Source: Isoetes taiwanensis (lineage: Eukaryota; Streptophyta; Lycopodiopsida; Isoetales; Isoetaceae). From it: a DNA stretch of 64,000 nt. The position numbers were made by a program, and so were the translations under genes. Location of the stretch: contig JAJEKV010000079.1 of assembly GCA_021234155.1 (NCBI GenBank), positions 2,950,261 through 3,014,260 of the forward strand. The letters are read 5' to 3'. Below are positions 1 through 10,478 of the stretch, piece after piece (position 1 is the stretch's first letter; every line of letters starts with the position of its first letter). Under the pieces are notes generated by a model. That model was not told the origin of the DNA, did not search any database, and worked only from the letters and a program-made list of their open reading frames with translations.

Positions 1-119
1 GGAAGAGCAATTGCTATCTTTGGACTAGTAGAGGATGCATCATGGTTGTTTAAATTCCCTAGTATAAAGGGTGTTTTATTGACCTTGCTCTCAATCAAAT
101 TATCTTTTTTGCAAGCATT

Positions 120-1590
120 TATGGCTCAAACATCTGAAAATAGTAATATGTGACCACCTTCAAAAGCACCCATGTTTAAACCTGCAGCATAGCTTGGAAT
201 GGTTGTAGACGTGGCTATGTATGTGAGGTGCATCCATGGTGCCTTCATGACCCAATTAGATGCACTGAGGAATTCAGAACTTGAAGCTTTGATCACCAAT
301 GAATCATTGACAATCATCTCTTCCCCATATCTCAATGGTTGGACCTTTTCCGTACAACTTTTCAAATCCTCTGCACTACATAGAATTATATCTATTACTA
401 TCTATTTCAACTACTTCAATCAAACTTCACAATTGATTATCTCTACTCCATCATCGCCACAGATAAAATTTTGAATTTCAGATGATAGCGCATCATTGTA
501 AATTCAAGATGGAGGCTTTTCATAGTTCAGGCGCCTAAATACCTCAATATACTCCTTTTGACCAGCAATAAGCTCTTCTATCATCATGCGACTAAACTTA
601 GTTGTAACATCCATTGCATATATCTGCAAACAGGATGTCAAAAAATGCCAAGAATATAATAACCCAATAACATGGATGATATGAGGCATTGCTCCCAATA
701 TGAGATATTGCTTCCAACAGGAAGCATCGACCACTACACAGGCACTGAGTCCTTTCTTTACAGGAAGCCATTAATGTACCAACAGGATACATTTATGGAG
801 AATTAAATTTGAATATTCGATCTAGCGTGAAATATTGGAAATATTTCACCTAAAACTTCTGTTCATACTCACCTTGGTATTGAACTCTGGCATTCGAGCA
901 ATGAGAATAGAGCAAGCGTTGCTGATGGATTTAATATAATAACAGCATCCAACAGTGTAATGTCCAGCATACCAAGATCCGTAGTCTTGTCTTGCATTGC
1001 ATATATGCATAAACAGATAACTAGAGAGACAACCATAAACAAGAAAGGATCAAGTTAACTGACTAACAAGAGTGTTTTATTGGATATTAAAGTCCTCTCT
1101 GGACGGTCCTGGCCAGTCTCTAATGTTGTTGGAGATTGCTTTGCCTTCTCCTTGCATCGTGGTACTCTGCTTCTAGCAATCTGAAATTTTTTATATAAGA
1201 CGTGTTTTTTGACTCGCCTTGATAATGATTAAGGTTCTTGCTTTCTATCAAAAACGAGCTTGCCTCTAATTCCAACTCCTGTACCATTTGAACGGATTGC
1301 CTAATAAGCACACTTCCTAAGCCTATTTCCACTGCAACTAAAGGCATTCAAATCTATCCTTGCAATTCTGCATTTGTTGCTCTGCTGCATCTTCTCAAAG
1401 CACACAAGCAACTGTAAAAGGCTTTCCTAGCTTCAAAATCTGCGGCCTCTTTACTGTGGAATCGCATTGCAAACAAAATGGTTCCCAACTCTTTTGAAGG
1501 CTTGAATAAGGTTGGCGCTTCTACAAAGCTCTTGAAATTCTGATTTCGGCTCAGACTATGGCAGAGCCGATTAGCCAGTTTCCACACTGC
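120..1590 (-). CDS. Exon-like fragments of an unidentified spliced gene
   Basis: Several minus-strand stretches read like exons, but I do not recognise the product. One at about 995-873 encodes DYGSWYAGHYTVGCCYY followed by a mixed hydrophobic stretch and ends at a consensus donor (GTGAGT, 872-867). Another starts at 623 after a TTTGCAG acceptor and encodes MDVTTKFSRMMIEELIAGQ; a GTATTT donor near 542 is possible. Blocks at 1587-1354 and 1347-1120 share a frame but are separated by two stops. The block at 365-126 has no stop for 79 codons. I cannot join these into one reading frame, so this may be a real spliced gene with unseen junctions or a decayed one. The splice-like borders are the main support. 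Confidence 0.3.
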
Positions 1591-2029
1591 TCATCCAGCA
1601 ACACTGGCGACTGCCACTTTACAGACAACAGTAGGTTTGGAGTAGTTTTCGGCATATCCTAAGCATATTCCAACATATACTTAAAATATGCCGAAAATCC
1701 ACATGACGAGGGTTTGCCGTTCTAGGCTCCTATAAGATGTCCCAAAAATACTATCCATCTATCTAATCTTTAATTTGACAATTGTTACGAAGCTGCTTTT
1801 CTTGCTGCACATTTGAATATAGGGCAAAAAAAAGGCCCTACTCTTGCACATTTGGGCTCTATAAGATGTTCCTCTCAATCCGAGAGAATCTTGAAAATCG
1901 TGACCGTCAAAAACACCTCAAGATGATCTTGAAAATCGTGACCGTCCAACAGTTGAGGGAAAAAGGCTGAGAAAACAATTTAAAGGGCGGAAGCAACTGG
2001 CTGCCTCTGTGTCGAAGAAGGGGCGAGAT

Positions 2030-3751
2030 ATGGCTTGGGAGAAGTTTTCTGCAACAATAAGAAACAGGTATCCTAACTCCAAGCTATTTCTATTGCGTAA
2101 TTCTCCACAGGAACCAGATGTCTATGACGAGCTTGTGCTTGAAATACCAGCAAATTCAACGCGCCGTGCCTATGTAGATGCTACTCTAGGAAATCTGATA
2201 CTGGTAGCTCCAGATAAGTGCTGCCAGATTCAAATGCCAGATTCAAGATTTGCGGCAAGAATAGAGATAGAGAGTATTACTAAGGAACTTAATTATCAAA
2301 GGAGTCAAATCGAAGGAAAAGATTTGAGGGCAAATCGACTTACGCATACACATAGCGCAGGGGTTGAAGGAAAAAAATTGCTTGAGATCTATAATCACAG
2401 CCAATTAGGGTTTGTGGTTGCCTGCTTTTCGCCTGCTCTTAAGCAGCTCAGAATTGTGCATAAGGCGCAGCCAATGGATTATGCTCATGTTTCTATACCC
2501 GAGCAACACCCCAGTAACGTCATCTATTGTCTTTCCTATGTGCCTAAAAGGGAGGCCTCTGGTTCAGCACATCTGCAGGAATATCCTTGCCTCTCGGCCC
2601 ATGAAAGCATCTATTATGAAAATAGAGAATATTCATCTAAAAATATTGCCCTCAAGTTCATAAGTCCAGAAGATGATCTTTGGAGGCAGGCATGGAGACC
2701 AGTTTTGTATGCAACCGGAGCCGGTTTGCAAAGACCAGCTTTCTATACCAAGGGAGGCGGTTTGCAAGGTCCTTTGCAGAACCAGAATTATTCTCACAAG
2801 AACTTACAAGTTCCCAAAATGGTTCCTAGTGTTTGGGCAAACCTGCCATCCGAAATATTTCCCCTTATATTAGCTCGCCTGCCACTTGTGAGCAAGCTTC
2901 GTGCTAAACTAGTATCCAAAAGTTGGAAAGCAATGTTGAGTAACATACCACAAGCCCTTGAAGATGAGCTATGGATTGTTTTTCGCCCCTACAAAAACCC
3001 ATGCCAAATTAGGAGAGATCTAGATTATCATGGACTTGGGGTGAATCCTCCTTTATTTGAAAACCGTGTCTGGTGTTCTTCTTCGGGATTCTTATTTAGA
3101 TTTCCCTTCGAAACAGACAGTCCATGTCCTAATCCTCAAGGGTTTCCAGGTTATCTTGATAGAGGCACAAGGGATTATGAATGCATAGATTTAGATGAAC
3201 TTTTGCAAGCTCAATTGACGATTGAGTTTGAAAGTGGACTGCTATACACTACCAAATTGAAAACTGTGGAGTTTTCTAGATGTGGGGCGATTCCATTGAG
3301 AAATCCTAGAAATGTTTGGCTAGAATTTGAAGGACCTTGGTGTGGTTACGTAAATCTTCAATTCCTTGATCTCTATGTGTGGAACAAGAAAATTGTCCTT
3401 GTAGGTGCTTTAATGAGGCAGTCACAGCTGGTATGGTTGCGCATATGGAATTTGGAGGAGCTTGATTGTGGCGTCAAACATTGGGTTGAAATTGCAATTC
3501 TAGACTCAAAGCATGAAATGTGGAAGACCTTGACGGAGGCCAACTTGGATAGTATTCATATCGAGGCAAATGTATGTGGATGTTTTGTTGTGGTCACTTG
3601 TTGGATCCGTCAATCTAATTCAAGGTCTCCATGTGCAAAACCTCCAATTTTGTTTCATCTTTCAAAGAGATATTGGAGGATCCTTGATACTGGTTCATTT
3701 CTTCATTATGTTTATAACTTCACATACAAGCCAAAGTTCATGTATATGTGA
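2030..3751 (+). CDS. F-box domain protein
   Basis: An uninterrupted frame of 573 codons. I use the ATG at 2030; the frame continues upstream only through a GTG. Residues about 269-306 form an F-box: WANLPSEIFPLILARLP, then a basic SKLRAKLVSKSWKAM helix. F-boxes bind the SKP1 subunit of SCF ubiquitin ligases, so the protein is probably a substrate receptor in the nucleus or cytosol. The first 230 residues match no domain I know; a Gly/Gln-rich linker lies just before the F-box. The C-terminal 270 residues are rich in Trp, Cys and aromatic residues, without clear kelch or leucine-rich repeats, so the substrate is unknown. The stop lies inside the first unit of a 43-bp tandem repeat. A decayed partial copy lies at 8941-9713. 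The single uninterrupted frame and coherent domain favour a real gene. Confidence 0.75.
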   Translation: MAWEKFSATIRNRYPNSKLFLLRNSPQEPDVYDELVLEIPANSTRRAYVDATLGNLILVAPDKCCQIQMPDSRFAARIEIESITKELNYQRSQIEGKDLRANRLTHTHSAGVEGKKLLEIYNHSQLGFVVACFSPALKQLRIVHKAQPMDYAHVSIPEQHPSNVIYCLSYVPKREASGSAHLQEYPCLSAHESIYYENREYSSKNIALKFISPEDDLWRQAWRPVLYATGAGLQRPAFYTKGGGLQGPLQNQNYSHKNLQVPKMVPSVWANLPSEIFPLILARLPLVSKLRAKLVSKSWKAMLSNIPQALEDELWIVFRPYKNPCQIRRDLDYHGLGVNPPLFENRVWCSSSGFLFRFPFETDSPCPNPQGFPGYLDRGTRDYECIDLDELLQAQLTIEFESGLLYTTKLKTVEFSRCGAIPLRNPRNVWLEFEGPWCGYVNLQFLDLYVWNKKIVLVGALMRQSQLVWLRIWNLEELDCGVKHWVEIAILDSKHEMWKTLTEANLDSIHIEANVCGCFVVVTCWIRQSNSRSPCAKPPILFHLSKRYWRILDTGSFLHYVYNFTYKPKFMYM

Positions 3752-3862
3752 AGCGGAATTTCATTAACTATAAGTCAAGTTGATGTATATGTGAAGCTAA
3801 ATATCATTAACTATAAGTCAAGTTGATGTATATATGAAGCAGAATTTCATTAGCTATAAGCC
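3734..3862 (+). repeat. 43-bp tandem repeat, three units
   Basis: Three head-to-tail units (3734-3776, 3777-3819, 3820-3862) and a decayed fourth start. Each carries AAGTT.ATGTATAT.TGAAGC and ATTAACTATAAGTC with few mismatches. The first unit contains the last codons and stop of the F-box gene, so the 3' UTR is built from copies of the coding end. Confidence 0.85.
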
Positions 3863-4269
3863 AAGTTTATGCATAACCGTAAACTCCTAGGCAACTTTGA
3901 AAAACACTTTCAAACACTTTTTTTTTTGAAACACTTTCAACAACTCAGAACCTGTATTGGAGCCAATATGTAATGAATTTTATAATAAGATCAATGTCTT
4001 AACTTAGAAGACTTCTTTAAGTTTGATAATAGAATCATTATCCTAACTTAGAAAAGCTTTCTAGCGATCACTTGAATTTTTTGGAGCTTTTAAAGAAGGT
4101 TATATGATTAGCGGTAGCTCAACATACTATACAAATACTACACTTAGGATATGAGAAGGTTATTCACCTATAGGGACACCAATGAGAGAGAGTCTTTGCA
4201 ACCCAAACTTTACATTACTACATGCACAAATAACAAATAAAGCCATAATAGAAGCACATTCTTTGGATA

Positions 4270-4460
4270 CTAGTAATGGTGCCCAGCGTTGCTGGGCATA
4301 ATTTAGGAGCCTGTCAATGTTTTGGCTCAGATGAGAAAAGTGTGTAGTGATAATCCAGTTTTTGTAACCCAGCCTAGCATTGTTGGGTATATTTGGACCC
4401 TATTGATGACCAAAAAATATTAGAGGGGTAAGTTAAGGTGCCGTGCATTGATGGGCATAA
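4270..4460 (-). mobile_element. Helitron 3' terminus with extra decayed hairpins
   Basis: Read on the minus strand, the sequence has a hairpin (GCCCAGC, 3-nt loop, GCTGGGC; 4281-4297), a 7-nt spacer, then CTAG (4273-4270) followed by T. This matches the Helitron 3' end: a hairpin, a terminal CTRR, and insertion between A and T. Two weaker relatives of the hairpin follow near 4366-4390 and 4436-4458, suggesting nested or older ends. The element body would extend to the right; I did not find its 5' TC end. Confidence 0.6.
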
Positions 4461-6466
4461 GCTAAAAACTTGTAAATTATAAGCCAACAATATTATTAGG
4501 GTTCAATGAGCTATCTTCTTCTATGCCTTAATTTAAGCTTTGATTCAATTGCTATAAGAACCCAATTATGCTATAAAAGTATTCCTTAAGAAAACCTTCT
4601 TATCTAGTTAGCAACGGTCCTCAAATGTATCATAGACATTAGCAACATTCTCCTTTGCTTATGTTCCAACTGTACTATTATAGTCATGTTAATACTTTAG
4701 TCTATTTGAGTTACGGCAACTTACACTCATGCCTAGGTTGCATAGAAGGAAGTTATTTATTTATTTCTTAGCAATAGAGTATTGATTAAGCAAATTTGCC
4801 ATTAACAATTAACTATAATATAGACTCTTATTGTCTAAGGACAAAACGCCTTCAAATATATGCTTCAAATCCTAAAGGCACATGTTTTAATTCCTAACGA
4901 TAAATGTTCAAAGTTCTTGGGCAAAACGCCTTCAAATGTGGAGACTTGTAAATGTTGATGGGCGTTCCATTTTATACTATTTGTTTTGGGTTGGGAGGGG
5001 GCACCATTGCTTATGACGTTGTGATGCTATGTAAGTAGAACATCTTAGGATTTTGTCTATTTATGCCGTATAAAATTGAGTGGCCCATGATAGTTGAGTG
5101 GCCTATGATACTCCTTTTGTATGCCTTTTTGCTTTCTTATTGCAAATTGGCACTAAAGAGATGGTATTGAAAACCCTATGAAACATGTGACAATTATGGC
5201 CCTATGAAAGTGACTAAAGTTTGGACTTCGAGGGCCATTTCTTTCAGCAATACCACGAAAAGCAATAAATACCATAAAAACTTATAACGTGAAAGTGGAA
5301 TATAAGACATCTATGCATGGGTGTTTGTTATGATTTTTTGGTTCTCGTTTTTTTCATAGTTCATATTGTCAGAAGTCAGCAAATTGAATAACTTGTAATT
5401 TACAGCATGTACAATAGGTTAAATAATTTACAACATGTTAAAGCCTGAATTTACAACATGTTAAAGCCTGGATTGTAGCTATCTTCAACAACAGAAGAAA
5501 TGTCTCCAACAATTAGATTCCCATAACATCTCACACATCACTGCCTTAAATAACCTATCAACCATAATAGTAAAATATAACAATATGAATGCTACAAAAA
5601 GCAATCAAAGGGATCTTAAAGCAAAAACATAGATGCAGCTGCATGACATGGAGCATAATGTGTTTCAGCAAAAAAAAAGCACCACAAAGCTTGATATACG
5701 GCCACTTAATGCAATCAAAATTACTGGTAATGTGCAAACAAGAAGTTAGTAGCAAAAAAACAGCAGCTCTTTTGTAAAAACTGACTTGTCATGCTCTTTA
5801 CTATGCGCTGCCCTATGCTTTGTCTACGAAGTTATCTTCGTTTATGGTAGCCTGCAAGTGATGATTGAGGGAAGAAATCAATTAAAAAAGTTCGCACGCT
5901 GAGCAAACTTTAGGGTGCTCAATGTCTCCAAGGCACAACTGTTAACATGGCAAAAGTTAGTGGTCGGTTTGCATAATTTTAAAGAGCTAGTGTTGGTATT
6001 GGTATAACTGACCAGTGAGATGGGCTCACGTTTGCTATAATTGTTGTTTTCGAATTACCCTCAAGTGAGTCCTGTAGTAAGATTGGACAAAAAAAATTGA
6101 GGACCTCAAAACCTAGATTGTTTCTACCCCGTGTAGGCTACCAGCCATAACGTCACTTTTCGGATGAATAAGCAGATAAACTGAATTACCTCAACTTCTT
6201 ACATTACCTGCAAAAGAAATGTAAGTTTGGAATCATGGTATGGAACATGTCTCTGCTTTCCATTTGCAATATCCACTAATGCCATGATAACTTGCCTGCA
6301 TGGATAGGTTTATTATCAGAGGTCTGTATTATTTGGGCTATAAAATGTGACATGCATACCCAAGTGTTAGAAGAGACTTGTTGATGTTGATGTTCCAACA
6401 GCAAATGACAAAGAGGCCACTTCATTAGCATACATTATCTGTAACCATAAAAGAAATGAAATCCAG
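4461..6466. other. AT-rich stretch without recognisable genes
   Basis: No frame of convincing length or content on either strand. The left part may be the body of the Helitron ending at 4270. Short near-direct repeats occur, such as TTTACAACATGTTAAAGCCTG near 5450. Nothing else is supported. Confidence 0.5.
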
Positions 6467-7444
6467 TTAAAGACAGCACCATCTCCAGACAGCACCATCT
6501 CTCTCTCCACATCTTTGATGAACATCCTTCATTCTTTCTACTAATTTACACATGCCACTGCAACTCCAATCAAAAGATGCCACACAAACATTTCCTGCCT
6601 GTGCCTTCCATTCACAGTCCGGGGGAGTACCACAGCAAGAACAGGCCCTGATTTCATGCAACCCATGTACACTCTAGGCTTCGACCGATGTCTGGCCAAT
6701 GTTGTTGCCAACATTCCTAAATTCACATGAATATCATCATCAACCTTAACATAAAAATCAGCACACAGCTGTTGAGAAATAAGTCCTGGTCTTTGCAGAT
6801 AATTCATGATAGCCTTCAACATGGTCCAGTCTTAAGAAATCCCCATGTTGAGCATCTTCTGCATCAATTGCCCGGTCTAATATACCACCTGGAGTTGCAC
6901 TATGACCAATGACAAATCTAACAACAATGCCTTTCTTTGTCTCTAGCTGTTTAAGCTTTTCCCCTATTGGCATTCAAGTTTCACGAACAGAATCTCTTCT
7001 CTTTCTGCTGCTAAAGGCGGTGTTTACCCCAACAACAACAAAAGCCCTGGGCCTGGCCTCAGCAGATTCAACTGTAGGTTTGTCACTGGGTGCTACCAGT
7101 TCCATTTCTAAGGATGAGATTGTTTTGTCAAGGTTCCTGTTATGTGCCCTTATTGCATCGTGACTTCTTGAAACCTCATCTAGCACGTCTTTTGGGCCAG
7201 ATTCCCCACTAACTGGCTTAGGCTTTGTCGTATCACACTGGATCTTGGCAGTTAAAGACTTGAGAAAGAAGAGAAGCCCGAACATGAGCTTGTGATCCTG
7301 ATGCGGGCTCAATGTGGAGAAGGGTCTATCCCATACATGGTAATGCAGGCACACACCATTACGATTGTAAATGTATAGGCATCTCATTCTGTTGGGCGCC
7401 GGAGGAGCCATGCCAGATCCCCGCGCTTCTCTCCGTCTTTGCAA
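6467..7444 (-). pseudogene. Beta-1,3-galactosyltransferase (GT31) pseudogene, intronless copy
   Basis: Reading down the minus strand, blocks match plant GT31 galactosyltransferases in order. These are the stem helix LDKTISSLEMEL, the block NTAFSSRKRRDSVRET, then GEKLKQLE and [17 protein letters not shown]. They are followed by the metal-binding region [28 protein letters not shown], and the C-terminal Cys-rich block [16 protein letters not shown]. Relatives of this family are Golgi membrane enzymes that extend glycans on arabinogalactan proteins or N-glycans. Damage is clear: TGA replaces the Trp codon after RRDSVRET; a small deletion shifts the frame just before the DDD motif; and the roughly 70-80 residues normally between KSGPVLA and CCGTPP are missing. 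No introns interrupt the matches although family genes usually have several, so this is probably a processed retrocopy. No poly(A) remnant is obvious. Confidence 0.85.
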
Positions 7445-7667
7445 GCCCTAAAAATCGCCCTAAAAATCCTGACCATCGAAATTACTAAGATGGATCTCAG
7501 CCAACCAATCTAGGGCTGGATCCAAATCCAGGAATTACAGCAAAACATTATAATATAAGATATCAGCACAATATAGGGCTTTACAACCATTCTTCTCATG
7601 CTCAATCTCTAAGTTCTAGATGTACACCATTCTAATCACACATCCAATATGCTATCTACGTTTCGAA

Positions 7668-8052
7668 AAGAATCGCATCGATCCGAGACATCGATCGGAT
7701 TGACATTCTAGAAGGGGGCGAGCATGCATGTCTTGCATGCATGCATGCGACGCATGCCCTCTCTGGTTAGGGTTTCGCTATTTGAGGCGCGGTTCTGCAT
7801 CAATGTCTCATCGGCGCTTCCTCTTCTCTCAGCAGTACCTTATTCTCTTTGAATTGTTTCCAGGCAGGGGAGGGGCTTCTTCCTGCTTGGTTTGGCCCAT
7901 TTGGCGTTTCTGACATGCTGTGGCATGTCCTTTCTCGGCCTTGGCCCTTCTTTAGCCTTCATCCTGTGACCTTCGTCCTCGATTCTAGTTTGATAAGGAA
8001 GTTCTCTGGTAGTCGGGCGGTTTGTTAGTTTCATGCGAGCCCCATTCTAGAA
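7668..8052. repeat. Repeat element, first copy, with imperfect terminal inverted repeats
   Basis: Begins with AATCGCATCGATCCGAGACAT. Its left 180 bp recur almost exactly at 8052-8230 and its last 40 bp recur at 8714-8755. A left terminus (ATTCTAGAAGGGGGC, near 7706) is an imperfect inverted copy of the right terminus (GAGCCCCATTCTAGAAT, near 8036-8052), as in small DNA transposons. No transposase frame is present. Confidence 0.6.
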
Positions 8053-8757
8053 TCGCATCGATCCGAGACATCGGATCGACATTCTAGAAGGGGGCGAGCA
8101 TGCATGTCTTGCATGCATGCATGCGACGCATGCCCTCTCTGGTTAGGGTTTCGCTATTTGAGGCGCGGTTCTGCATCAACGTCTCATCGGCGCTTCCTCT
8201 TCTCTCAGCAGTACCTTATTCTCTTTGAACCCACCATCCCCCCCTTCTTTGTTTATTGTATTGTGCACAAATTTCTGTTTATCATGTTTTTCTTCCACCC
8301 GCTGGGTGATGCTTTTTCCACCCCCTGGGTGATGCTATCCTCTGGTATGTTTGTGTTGTCTCGTTTGTTGTGTTGGTGATGTGCAGGTACAGGTTGGCGA
8401 GCGGCATCTATTTCGACTTCTCCATGCGGGGGTTTTTGGGAGCGATTTCTATGCCTTACGTTTGTCCAAGCCCCTTGCCGAAGGCTTATCACTAGGGTTT
8501 TTCCTCGAAAACCCGAAAGGGCGGGGTTTTTTAATCCTCGGTGATAAGCTTTCGGCAGGTACATCAGTCACTCATCTATTAGCATTGTATTTTTTGGGGT
8601 CCAAATGATATAATTGGATTTTCCCTTTATTTTTCGTGGGTAGTTCGCATGTGTGCGGCTACCCACTGTCCACCATTGTAGAAAATCTGCTGAGATGAAT
8701 GAGAAGCCTATCTATCGGGCGGTTTGTTGGTTTCATGCGAGCCCCATTCTAGAATAG
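8052..8757. repeat. Repeat element, second copy, carrying a long hairpin
   Basis: Shares its left 180 bp and right 40 bp with the adjacent copy but has a different, longer middle. That middle contains a long imperfect hairpin: 8474-8492 pairs with 8541-8559, and inside it AAAACCC-GAAA-GGG resembles the 3'-UTR hairpin of the LINEs in this window. The two copies abut head to tail, so they arose by tandem duplication or serial insertion. Confidence 0.6.
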
Positions 8758-8940
8758 TACTACAAACTAACAAATTTTATAATCATGGCTCCTCCCTTGG
8801 ATAAATATGCAAGCATGTTCAGTAATTTTCTTTAGCTATCAAGTTGTTCGAGAAAAGGATAGAACATATTCTTAAGGGAATTTCAAGTATCCCAAAATAA
8901 TTCTCAAGGAAATCTCACGGAAATTCAAGGATCCCAAGGT

Positions 8941-9713
8941 GATTCTCAAGGGAATCTCAAGGATTTTAAAATGATTGCTAGTGTATGGGCAAGTTTACCA
9001 AATGGAATATTTCTTCTTATTAGAAGAGATGTAGATTATGATGGACTTGGGGTGAACCCTCCTTTGTTTGAAAACCGTGTCTGGTGCATTCGAAATAGAT
9101 GTTCCATGTTCCAAACCTGAATGTTCCCAGGTTATCTTGATGGAGGCACAAGGAATTATGAATGCAAAGATTTAGATGAACTTTTACAAGCCCAATTGAC
9201 AATTGAATTTGAAAGTGGACTGCTATACACCACCAAATTGAAAACTATGGAGTTTTTCGACTTCAAACATGTCCATTGAGGAATCCTAAGAACTTTAGCT
9301 AGAATTTCAAGGACCTTGGTGTAGTTATGGAAATCTTCAGATCCTTGATCTCTATGTATGGAACAAGAAAATCTTGTTAGGTGCTTTAATAAGGTAGTCA
9401 TAACTAGTATGGTTGTGCATATGGAGGAGAAACTTGATTGCAGCGCCAAAAGTTGAGTTGAAGTTGCAAATCTAGACTCAAAGCATGAAAATTGGAAGAC
9501 TTTTCATGAAAACCAACTTGGATACTATCGTATAGAGGCAAATGTATGTGGATGTTTTATTGTGGTGACTTGTTGAAATCGTCAATCCAATTCAATGTCC
9601 CCATGTGCGAAACCTCCAATTTTATTTGATCTTTCAAAGATATATTGGAGGATCCTTGATAGTGGTTCATTTCTTCATTATGTTTCTATCTTCACATATA
9701 AGCCAAGTTGATA
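8941..9713 (+). pseudogene. Decayed partial copy of the F-box gene
   Basis: Aligns to the 3' half of the F-box gene at 2030-3751. The match starts at the WANLPSEIF region (8970-9013), then jumps about 140 bp, deleting most of the F-box and the following segment. It resumes at the RRDLDYHGLGVNPPLFE-like block (9025-9080) and continues to the PPILFHLSKRYWRILD-like block (about 9615-9660) and the terminal TYKPS-like codons. Small deletions and stops break the frame repeatedly. The copy is on the same strand as its parent, about 6 kb away, consistent with an old local duplication. Confidence 0.85.
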
Positions 9714-10478
9714 CATATGCGAGCTAATTGTGATGGTTAAGAGCCTTGACAAAATCGAATGTTCCAATCATTTCAAGGAACTTGCGAATCTAACCAATGA
9801 ACTTGGTGATAATTTGATGTCTATTGGCAATCCCTCAATAAAATATAGTCTATCCTGCTTATATGCCTCCTATTGTTATTCTAAAAAATACCATAAATGA
9901 AATTCCTCCTTCATTGGCCTCCTTAATTGCCTTACTCCACCTAACTAACTCTCTGTTCATTCTTCCTCTGTTGTTTTCCAACATATTGTAGATCAAATGG
10001 TAGCTTTGCAAGACAGTTTCCTTCCAGAGGTCCAGTATTCAGTAACTTCTTGAACAAGGGAGAACTGAATTAAAATAGTCAACAAAATATTCATGGAAGG
10101 TCAGGTGAAATAAAGGCTGTAGTAGAGAATACTAATGTGGTTTTAGAAATGCCTGTCAAAGATAGATTGAAACAGGAGAAAAATCAACTCAAACAATCTA
10201 AGACATTGGCATTTCCAACTGTTGTCCATGAAGAGAATATAGACATCTTTCCCCATTAGTATTGTGAGAGTCCCAAATAAATCTGTCAATAAATTGTGAT
10301 TGCAAAACATCTGTTTATACATTGGGAGCTGTCTATCTATCATAGTAAAGTGATGGATGAATAAAAACCAGAACATGCAATGAACCTGTATTCCGCTCCC
10401 TCCATTTGTTATCCCTCTCCCAGGCTGATGTTCTCTCTTTTAGGTGCTTTGAAACCCTAAGAGTTCTAAAAGCCAGTC
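9714..10478. other. No supported gene
   Basis: Non-coding sequence. A run near 9770-9860 can be read as FKELANLTNELGDNLMSIGN, which faintly recalls the gag region of copia elements. No second motif supports it. Confidence 0.4.

Noticed and set aside
7930-7965. CCTTTCTCGGCCTTGGCCC, reminiscent of the 5' part of U2 snRNA.
   Set aside because: The similarity stops after about 15 bases; no branch-site recognition sequence or Sm site follows.
7728-8379. Two similar frames starting MSCMHACDACPLWLGFRYLR.
   Set aside because: They lie in the duplicated left part of a repeat element and diverge immediately afterwards; the similarity is explained by the repeat.
9721-10120. Possible copia gag (FKELANLTNELGDNLMSIGN).
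   Set aside because: No zinc knuckle, protease, integrase or LTR nearby; one short run is not enough.
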